Under the pieces are notes generated by a model. It did no database searches, was not told the DNA's origin, and worked only from the letters and a program-made list of their open reading frames with translations. A stretch of 20,871 nucleotides of DNA from an uncultured Lentisphaeria bacterium (GTDB lineage: Bacteria > Verrucomicrobiota > Lentisphaeria > JABSQK01 > CAJWLW01). Numbering within the stretch: position 1 is the first letter of the stretch; the number at the start of each line of letters is the position of its first letter. Shown one piece after another: positions 14,663 to 20,871 of this stretch. A program made the translations under genes and the position numbers. The stretch lies in contig CAJWLW010000057.1 in assembly GCA_913042885.1 (NCBI GenBank), positions 1 through 20,871 of the forward strand. The letters run 5' to 3'.

Positions 14663-16642
14663 TCAAGTTTCCAGGCCCACGGTTGCGGGTGGTGTGGTCA
14701 GAACGAGCTCCGCGAGCAGGCAAAGCAGCACAAGCACGACGCAGGCCCGCCACAACTCGCCCTGGCGATTGGCGACGTCATCCGGGGTCTCCGTGAACAG
14801 CCGCCAGTCGACACCGCCGAAGAGTGGCGCCAGGTCATCCCGACTCAGTCGGGGCAAGTCACTTTCCCGGGCAGCAGCATTGAGCACGATGCGGCGGCGG
14901 CCGCTATCGAAGACGCCGGCTTGCCAGGGACTTTCGGCATCTCCCGACTGTGCCGGCACCCACGCCGGCTCACTGTCCACCGGCAGGAGACGACCGCATT
15001 CGCCGTAGACAATCTGGTCGAGTCGCCGGCCGCCGACGCGCAGCAACCGCTGCACAACCGGCACGAGTACGGCCCCATAATGCAGGTTTGACCAGTCCGG
15101 GTGCGGCAGCGACGTGCACACCACGATACGGCCGCTGCCACGGCGATGTTCGAGGATGAACGGCTGATCGTCGTCGAAGCGGGCCAGTACCGTCGCGTCG
15201 GCCGCGATCCGGCAGCGCTGGATGATATCGAGCTCGGCAAGGGCGAGCGGCACGCCGGTCGCCGCGTCCGCCAGGACGCCACGGTCGCGCGTCCATTCAT
15301 CGATCTCAAATACATCCGACTGTTCCGGGTCGTGCCAGGTCGCGAAATCCAAAATCGCGGTGTTACTGACATCGGTGCCAGGAAAGCACAACAGCGTACC
15401 GCCGTCATCGACGTAGCGCTGCAGTTTCGCCTGGTGCTCAGCAGCAATGCTGCCCTGCCAGATAACCAGCGCAACGTCGGACAGGTCAACGGGCGCGAAC
15501 GTATCGGGGGACAGTTGCAGTGCAGCCTCGCGCGCCGCGGGCAAAGGTGCAGCAGCCAGGTGGAGCAGTCGACCGACAGCGGGGGTGCCAGCGCACACGA
15601 CGGTGCGCAGTGTACGCTGGCGTCCAAACGCGAAGTAGCAGATATTGTCACTGCGGTTGCTGTCGTCGGGCAACGAAACCGACCCCCAGCCACCGGTCAT
15701 CATCTGCCGTAGTGGCAGACGCCGGCGCACGCGCATGGATCTGGTTTCGAGATGCACGTCGAACTGCATCGATTGACCATCGATATTGACGTTCAGAGGC
15801 ACGACGATGTCGCTCTCGACTGTTGCTTCGATATCGAGATCCAAAACCAGCTCGGCCTCATCCCCGGCCTGGTGCCGTTCACAGTTGACCAGACGAATCG
15901 CGAGATTTTCCTTAGTCGGAAGGTTGGCTGCCAGGATGCGCACGGAAACCTGATCGCCGAATGCCTCGAAGCCCTTCGCGATATTCGCCCAGGCCTGACT
16001 ATCGGGCTGCCAGCTCACAGCCTGCAGGTCGGAGGCGATCCAGATCTCCGTGCGGCGGCCGGGGTGCCGCGACATCCACGCCTGGCAGGCATTCAGCAAG
16101 GCAGTGATATCGGCAGCGGAATCCGTGCGACGCACGGCGGGCCAGATGATCTGTCCCGTCTGTTTATCGATTCTCTTGAGCATGTCCGCATCGACGATCT
16201 GCTGCGCCATCAGAGTGGCGCTGTCGATGAGCACGATCTCGGCGCCCGCGTCTATTTGCATGGCGGCCTCCGACAGTTGATCGAGAACACGCAGGCGAGC
16301 CGAACGATGGGTTGCGGTATCGATCGCTTCCATGCTGCCGCTGCGATCGAGCAGGATGATTACGCGCGCCGGCGGCCCGCCAAACAGCGATCCGAGCATA
16401 CCGCCGAGCAGCGGCCGCGCCAGAGCCGCCGCCAGAAACAACAGCGCCAGAATCCGGAACATAAGGATGAGAAACTGCCGCAACCGGGCGTGACTCGTCG
16501 ACACGCGTGTGGCGTGGAGCAGGAACCCCATAGCCCCCCACGGCACGGTGCGGTAGCGCAACCGGTTAAGCAGGTGGATGACCAATGGAATCAACGCCAG
16601 CGGCAAGCCCCACAACAGGATTTCAGGTTGCAGCAGACTCAA
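14663..16642 (-). CDS. BatA-like membrane protein with VWA domain
   Basis: A 659-residue protein. The N terminus matches the aerotolerance/BatA N-terminal domain: the first membrane helix LLWGLPLALIPLVIHLLNR (9-27), then the conserved VPWGAMGFL (33-41). A second helix follows at about 57-76. Residues 93-250 are a VWA domain with an intact MIDAS triad Asp99-x-Ser101-x-Ser103 in LLDRSGSM. The later part includes a glutamine-amidotransferase-like segment (VALVIWQGSIAAEHQAKLQR, about 400-420). A last membrane helix (LWRACVVLVLLCLLAELVLTT) sits near the C terminus. BatA-type proteins partner with MoxR ATPases and DUF58 proteins, both encoded upstream here. The start ATG is the first in frame. The next gene begins 25 bases downstream. 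Confidence 0.88.
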   Translation of the reverse strand: MSLLQPEILLWGLPLALIPLVIHLLNRLRYRTVPWGAMGFLLHATRVSTSHARLRQFLILMFRILALLFLAAALARPLLGGMLGSLFGGPPARVIILLDRSGSMEAIDTATHRSARLRVLDQLSEAAMQIDAGAEIVLIDSATLMAQQIVDADMLKRIDKQTGQIIWPAVRRTDSAADITALLNACQAWMSRHPGRRTEIWIASDLQAVSWQPDSQAWANIAKGFEAFGDQVSVRILAANLPTKENLAIRLVNCERHQAGDEAELVLDLDIEATVESDIVVPLNVNIDGQSMQFDVHLETRSMRVRRRLPLRQMMTGGWGSVSLPDDSNRSDNICYFAFGRQRTLRTVVCAGTPAVGRLLHLAAAPLPAAREAALQLSPDTFAPVDLSDVALVIWQGSIAAEHQAKLQRYVDDGGTLLCFPGTDVSNTAILDFATWHDPEQSDVFEIDEWTRDRGVLADAATGVPLALAELDIIQRCRIAADATVLARFDDDQPFILEHRRGSGRIVVCTSLPHPDWSNLHYGAVLVPVVQRLLRVGGRRLDQIVYGECGRLLPVDSEPAWVPAQSGDAESPWQAGVFDSGRRRIVLNAAARESDLPRLSRDDLAPLFGGVDWRLFTETPDDVANRQGELWRACVVLVLLCLLAELVLTTPPATVGLET

Positions 16643-16716
16643 GAATCAAGCGGGGTCTCGGGTGTCAAATTGGGAACGAAGTTACAGGTCGAAAATACCG
16701 GGTGGCTCGCGGTTTC

Positions 16717-16752
16717 GGTTTCAGGTTTTCTGTTCACTGACACCTGCAACCT
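16717..16752 (-). repeat. intergenic stem-loop repeat, copy A
   Basis: On the minus strand GGTTGCAGGT (16742-16751) pairs with ACCTGAAACC (16717-16726), nine of ten positions complementary, around a 15-base loop. It begins one base after the stop of the HEAT/TPR gene. The stretch 16728-16752 matches copy B at 22 of 25 positions, in the same orientation. It lies in a 111-base gap before the BatA-like gene. Confidence 0.65.
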
Positions 16753-16753
16753 T

Positions 16754-19096
16754 CTATTTTTCTTCCTCAGCGATCAGCTTTTTCAGTTCGGCGGCGGCCC
16801 AACTGTGCTCATAGAAGATATAGATGCGATAGCCCATGCATTTCTCGAATGCGGCACGGGCCGCGGCTTGATCGCCGCGTTGGCGATCAAGCAGGCCCAT
16901 GTAAAACCAGGCCTCGCACATCTGGCCGCTGGTGAGATTGTCGTCGCCCTGAGCGACGCCTGCTTCCAGGAGCGACTCGCGATCCACGTACCCAAGCAGA
17001 TAGCCAATGAGCTGCTCGGCCCAGATGCTCGATGTATCGCCGGTACCCATGCCGCGATAGTAGGCAGCCAATGACTCACGGTCATCGATTCCGGCGTAGA
17101 GCCTGGCAAAGTACAACCACATGCGATAGTACGGATTCTCCTGATCAGTCTCGAAGTTGCACTCGAATGCGAGAACGGCGGCCTCGTAATCGGCCCGGTA
17201 AAACTCCAGGAAAGCCTTGAGCTGGCAAGTCTCGAAAACCTCCGCACCATTCATCGTTGCGGTCTCGAGATCCATGTCGGCCTCGGCGTATTTGCCCATG
17301 CGCAAATAGATGGCGGCGCGGGCCAGATACATCGCAGTTTTGTCGACGTCCATGGCCATGAGCTTCTCCGCAAGCGCCAACGCCTGGTCAAGCGCCATGA
17401 GTTCCCGGTAGTGGTCCATGAACTCGAACATTTCACTATCCGTCGCCGGTTCCACACCGTCGAGCCGTTCGGCGTAGTCCACGAGGCGGTCGTAGTAGCT
17501 GCCGTACTTGCAGGCAACGAACAGACCACCATAGAGTTCAGCGTTCTCGGGGCGCAGGGCGATGGCCTGTTCAAGCGTCTCGATCGCTTCGGCGTAACGC
17601 TGCTTGTGCAGAGCCACCCGGGCACGGTGTGCCAGAGCCTGATAGCCATCACTGTCGTTCAGTGCCAGAGTCCGCAGTTCGTCGATCTTTTCGCGAATCG
17701 TCGTGGCAGACGTGCCCGTGATACTGCCACCGCTCTTCTCCGAGGCGGTAAGACCTGACTCGTAAAAATCCGCCGCCTTGCTGAACTCGCCGCGATCATC
17801 GTGCCAGGTGGCGAGGCGGAAGGCGGCGTTGGCGTCGTACAGTGAATCAGGCGGATCGAACTCGAACATCAGCCGCCAGGTGCGGGCGGCAAACAGGTTT
17901 TCCGTGTGGCGTTCGAGCATTTCTGCGAGACGGAAACAGTCTTTTTCAGAATTGATCAGATTGCATAAGTACTCCCACTGTTCCTCAGTGAGCTGGTCGA
18001 TCTGTTTCATCTTGTTGTCGCTGTATATCTGCAGATATGTGAGAGCCGCGGTGCCGGACTCGCGCAACAACACGCGAATCTCACTATGCAGCTCGAGTTG
18101 ACTGAGCACCGCGACTAGCGCCTCGAGCAGTGCCGGCTCGGCGCTTTGCAACAACTCGTGACGCAGGATACCGGCGACCTGATCAGGCTGGTTCAGCAGC
18201 ACGCCGACCTTGGCATAGTAGGTCATGAGCATGCATTGGGAATTGACGTGACCAGCGCGGTCGAGCTCGACACCGGCGGCAGCCCAGAATTCGTTCTGCA
18301 GTTTACCGGCACGGATGGCGGCGGCGGTTTCGACCAGAAATGCATCAACCTCACGGTCACGGGTACGCAGCCAACCAAAGCGCCCCAGGCTGATAACATC
18401 GCGGTTGCGGCCAACCAGCCGCATCAGCACGACCCGTTGCAATGCATCGGCCTGCTGCAGCGAGTCGGCATTGAGTGCCAGGACCATGTCAACGAACTGG
18501 GCCTGCTCATGGATTGGCTGCGCCTGCAAGCGTTGGTGGATGGCGCTGGCGCTGACTGCCTGGAGCAATACACGTACGCCATCTTCGACCAGGGCGCGAG
18601 TCTTCGGATTCTGCTGTATGACGAACAGCAGCGGGATCGATTCAGCCTTGTGGCGAGTGATGAACCGACGCCAGGCTGCACTGACCTGCGGCCGGCTGCG
18701 GCGCCAAGGTTGGACAAAGTCATTTCGCCCGAAATCTTCGGCGAAAAAAACGGGTTCCCGCGGCGCCGCCTGCGTTTCCGTACCGATATGCAGTTCAGCG
18801 AAAAAGGCGTCGATATCGGCCTCCGCATTGGGTACAACGTACCAGACGAGGCGTTCCCAGATTTGCCCGGCGCGCAGGCGAATCTCGGGGTCATTGCTTT
18901 CGAGCAGCGGTGCCACGACAGATCTGGCGCGGCTGCCGAGACGCAACAATTCCTCTCCGGCCTGCTCACGCTCGGCGAAGCTGCTGGCACCGAGCTGTCC
19001 GGCCCAACGGACGGCGATCTCCTGGTCATCGTCGCCGCGGATAACGCCGGCCCCGGCAATCGCAACGAACAGCAGGATGTTACGAATTCGGTTCAT
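16754..19096 (-). CDS. secreted HEAT/TPR-repeat protein
   Basis: A 780-residue exported protein with a short signal peptide (MNRIRNILLFVAIAGAGVIRG, 1-21). Residues 31-83 form a HEAT-like repeat (LGASSFAEREQAGEELLRLG ... DPEIRLRAGQIWERL), a signature common in planctomycete proteins. A long helical middle region follows. TPR units are clearest at about 486-620 (ALAHRARVALHKQRYAEAIE, KTAMYLARAAIYLRMGKYAE) and at the C terminus (about 722-780). The ATG at 19096 overlaps the DUF58 stop as ATGA; a GTG at 19102 is in frame but less likely. It is translationally coupled to DUF58, so its product is probably a stoichiometric partner, acting as a periplasmic or surface scaffold for the MoxR/VWA system. 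No enzymatic motif was seen. Confidence 0.83.
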   Translation of the reverse strand: MNRIRNILLFVAIAGAGVIRGDDDQEIAVRWAGQLGASSFAEREQAGEELLRLGSRARSVVAPLLESNDPEIRLRAGQIWERLVWYVVPNAEADIDAFFAELHIGTETQAAPREPVFFAEDFGRNDFVQPWRRSRPQVSAAWRRFITRHKAESIPLLFVIQQNPKTRALVEDGVRVLLQAVSASAIHQRLQAQPIHEQAQFVDMVLALNADSLQQADALQRVVLMRLVGRNRDVISLGRFGWLRTRDREVDAFLVETAAAIRAGKLQNEFWAAAGVELDRAGHVNSQCMLMTYYAKVGVLLNQPDQVAGILRHELLQSAEPALLEALVAVLSQLELHSEIRVLLRESGTAALTYLQIYSDNKMKQIDQLTEEQWEYLCNLINSEKDCFRLAEMLERHTENLFAARTWRLMFEFDPPDSLYDANAAFRLATWHDDRGEFSKAADFYESGLTASEKSGGSITGTSATTIREKIDELRTLALNDSDGYQALAHRARVALHKQRYAEAIETLEQAIALRPENAELYGGLFVACKYGSYYDRLVDYAERLDGVEPATDSEMFEFMDHYRELMALDQALALAEKLMAMDVDKTAMYLARAAIYLRMGKYAEADMDLETATMNGAEVFETCQLKAFLEFYRADYEAAVLAFECNFETDQENPYYRMWLYFARLYAGIDDRESLAAYYRGMGTGDTSSIWAEQLIGYLLGYVDRESLLEAGVAQGDDNLTSGQMCEAWFYMGLLDRQRGDQAAARAAFEKCMGYRIYIFYEHSWAAAELKKLIAEEEK

Positions 19097-20007
19097 GAGC
19101 ACCAGCGTTTCGCCCGAGACAGAAAAAACCTCGTGAGGGCCGTTTCAGTAGGTTCGGAGGTCATCGTCAATTGATAGTCAACGTTGTGCTGTCGGCAACC
19201 GTGCCGCATGGCAGAGAGAAAGTTATCGACGGCTACCCTGTAGTCCGGCTGAATGGCGACCGGTTCGGTCATCAGAGCACTGCCGCCTTCGAGATCCTGA
19301 AAACGGATCGGCCGGTCAAACTCGAATTCGGTTTCCTGGCGGTCGAGCAGGTGGAAGGCGACGAGGTCGTGCTTGCGATGCCGCATATGCTCGAAACACG
19401 AGATCAGCGGATCGATATCGACGAAAAAATCGGAAAACAGCACGACCATCGCGCGCTGGCTGATGCGCTCGGCCAGACCGTGCAGGATCTCGACCATGTC
19501 GGTTTTGCCGCGTGGCTTGACCCGGTCGATCGTGTCGTAGATGAACCGCAGGTGCGCCGGATTTCCACGCGGCGGGATGTCGTGAACGACCTGGTCATTG
19601 AAACACAGCACACCCACGTGATCGGCCTGGTGTACGAGCAGGTGCGCCAGGGTGGCGGCCAGGCGCCGGGCATATTCGAACTTCGACATGCCGTCACTGG
19701 CAAACGTCATGGAGCCGCTGCAGTCGATCACCAGATAGCAGCGCAGGTTGGTGTCGGCCTCGAATTCCTTCAGATAGAAGCGGTCGGACTTGGCGTAGAC
19801 GCGCCAGTCGATTCGGCGCGTGTCGTCGCCCGGGACGTATTTACGGTACTCGGCAAACTCGACGCTGGCGCCGTGATGCGAGCTGCGGTGCAAGCCGGTG
19901 AAGTTGCCGGCAGCGAGGCCACGCGGCCGTACGTTGAGCCGGGCGAACTTGGCGATGATGTCGTGATCGACAAAGTCGTAGGCCGGCTCTTCGGCTCCGG
20001 ATGCCAT
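19093..20007 (-). CDS. DUF58 family protein
   Basis: A 304-residue soluble protein of the DUF58 family, VWA-like proteins almost always encoded beside MoxR ATPases. The family block GLHRSSHHGASVEFAEYRKY (38-57), then VPGDDTRRIDWRVYAKSDRF (58-77), is complete. A VWA-type fold follows with the MIDAS-like Asp95-x-Ser97-x-Ser99 in VIDCSGSM. AERISQRAMVVLFSDFFVDI supplies the later VWA strand. There is no membrane segment. The ATG at 20007 shares its A with the upstream moxR stop (TGATG), and GAGGAG lies 12 bases before it; a GTG at 20019 is in frame but overlaps that Shine-Dalgarno. The function is inferred as an adaptor linking the AAA+ ATPase to membrane VWA proteins. Confidence 0.93.
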   Translation of the reverse strand: MASGAEEPAYDFVDHDIIAKFARLNVRPRGLAAGNFTGLHRSSHHGASVEFAEYRKYVPGDDTRRIDWRVYAKSDRFYLKEFEADTNLRCYLVIDCSGSMTFASDGMSKFEYARRLAATLAHLLVHQADHVGVLCFNDQVVHDIPPRGNPAHLRFIYDTIDRVKPRGKTDMVEILHGLAERISQRAMVVLFSDFFVDIDPLISCFEHMRHRKHDLVAFHLLDRQETEFEFDRPIRFQDLEGGSALMTEPVAIQPDYRVAVDNFLSAMRHGCRQHNVDYQLTMTSEPTETALTRFFLSRAKRWCS

Positions 20008-20871
20008 CAGACGACGCACTCCTCGACCAGCCGTTCAACCAGGTGATCGCTGGTGATGCCTTCCGATTCCGCGTGGAAATTGAGCACGATTCGATGGCGC
20101 AGGACATCGTTGGCGACGTTGCGGATGTCCTCTTCGCGAACCAGGTAGCTGCTGTCGAAAACGGCATGGACCTTAGCGCCCAGGATGAGGTACTGCACCG
20201 CCCTTGGGCCGGCGCCCCAGGTAACCCAACGCTTGATCCAGTCCGGCGTGTCTTCGCCCCGCGGGCGCGTGCTGCGAACCAATGCAACGGCGTAATCGTA
20301 GATGTGATCGGGCACCGGCACACGTCGTACGAGCTGCTGATAATTGAGAATCGTCTGGCCGTCGATCATTTTGCGCACCCGCTGACGGTCCGCACCGGTC
20401 GTGCGCTTGGCAATCTGTACTTCCTCGGCAGACGAGGGGTAGTCGACTTTGATCAGGAACATGAACCGGTCGAGCTGTGCTTCCGGCAGCGGGTAGGTGC
20501 CTTCCTGTTCGATCGGGTTCTGGGTCGCGAGCACGAAAAACGGCTGGTCCAGCGCCATGGTGCGGCCGGCCGCCGTCACCTGATTCTCCTGCATGGTTTC
20601 GAGAAGCGCCGCCTGGGTCTTGGGCGGTGTACGGTTGATCTCGTCGGCCAACACGATATTGGCAAAGATCGGGCCGCGGGCAAATTCGAAGGCGCGCCGG
20701 CCGGGTTCGGTTTCCTGGAGAATATCCGTGCCGGTGATATCGGCGGGCATGAGGTCGGGCGTGAACTGGATGCGGTTGAATTCCAGCGTCAAGGCATCGG
20801 CAAGGGTGTGAACCATCAGGGTCTTGGCCAGGCCCGGCACCCCCATGAGCAGCGCATGACCACGTGCCAGC
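20007..20871 (-). CDS. MoxR-family AAA+ ATPase (N terminus beyond the window)
   Basis: 288 codons are visible and the frame runs off the right edge, so roughly the first 40-50 residues are missing. An internal ATG at 20846 lies within the Walker A region ([13 protein letters not shown]) and is not the real start. Walker B is [20 protein letters not shown], with the MoxR-type Glu-Ile-Asn-Arg. Sensor 1 and the arginine finger region are in [20 protein letters not shown], followed by RFMF. The C-terminal lid ([22 protein letters not shown]) and the [14 protein letters not shown] sensor 2 block are present. MoxR ATPases act as chaperones that remodel or insert cofactors into VWA partners. It is the first visible gene of the operon and overlaps DUF58 by one base. 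Confidence 0.95.
   Translation of the reverse strand, partial: LARGHALLMGVPGLAKTLMVHTLADALTLEFNRIQFTPDLMPADITGTDILQETEPGRRAFEFARGPIFANIVLADEINRTPPKTQAALLETMQENQVTAAGRTMALDQPFFVLATQNPIEQEGTYPLPEAQLDRFMFLIKVDYPSSAEEVQIAKRTTGADRQRVRKMIDGQTILNYQQLVRRVPVPDHIYDYAVALVRSTRPRGEDTPDWIKRWVTWGAGPRAVQYLILGAKVHAVFDSSYLVREEDIRNVANDVLRHRIVLNFHAESEGITSDHLVERLVEECVV

Noticed and set aside
15752..17074. 440-codon plus-strand open frame
   Set aside because: It runs antisense across the BatA-like gene, the intergenic repeat and part of the HEAT/TPR gene. Its peptide has no family features and its openness reflects the codon bias of the opposite strand.
18146..20046. Two long plus-strand frames (18146-19174 and 19171-20046)
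   Set aside because: Both are antisense to the well-supported HEAT/TPR and DUF58 genes and show no domains or ribosome-binding sites.

Overview
The window looks like bacterial chromosome from a moderately GC-rich organism. It is densely coding, uses Shine-Dalgarno starts, and has many genes that overlap by 1-4 bases. My best guess is a planctomycete or another PVC-superphylum member. The grounds are the long MoxR / DUF58 / BatA-like / VWA / DUF4175-like / alpha-toroid gene run, the planctomycete-style secreted HEAT/TPR and LamG-like proteins, and a REC-Ser/Thr kinase beside csrA. This is inference from gene content; there is no rRNA or marker gene here to settle it.

Left part (1-2.9 kb), a signalling and RNA-regulation block: a possible 5' end of a minus-strand gene runs off the left edge. 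It is followed on the plus strand by an FHA-domain protein and csrA. A minus-strand hybrid of response-regulator receiver and Ser/Thr kinase converges on csrA. The ribosome-binding sites of both csrA and the kinase can fold into small hairpins that show GGA in the loop, as CsrA targets do.

Middle (2.9-5.9 kb), a DNA-repair and nucleoside block: on the minus strand a nucleosidase/phosphorylase-family protein is followed by a spore-photoproduct-lyase-family radical SAM enzyme. Uracil-DNA glycosylase (ung) is divergent on the plus strand.

Right part (5.9-20.9 kb), one co-oriented minus-strand run. It reads from the right edge: MoxR ATPase (truncated by the window), DUF58, a secreted HEAT/TPR protein, a BatA-like VWA membrane protein, and a second VWA membrane protein with a glutamine-amidotransferase-like fold. 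It then continues with a small apparently frameshifted gene, a large DUF4175-like membrane/coiled-coil protein, a secreted alpha/alpha-toroid protein, a secreted LamG-like protein, a small TPR protein and perhaps one further small ORF. Translational coupling (TGATG and ATGA overlaps) ties several of these together. By analogy with bat/MoxR-VWA loci, the system is probably an envelope-associated chaperone or assembly machine: AAA+ ATPase, DUF58 adaptor, membrane VWA proteins and secreted repeat proteins. Its substrate is unknown.

Two intergenic spots in that run (about 8.0 kb and 16.7 kb) carry copies of the same imperfect stem-loop repeat, each starting within a few bases of a stop codon. No tRNA, rRNA, CRISPR array, transposase or integrase was recognised.
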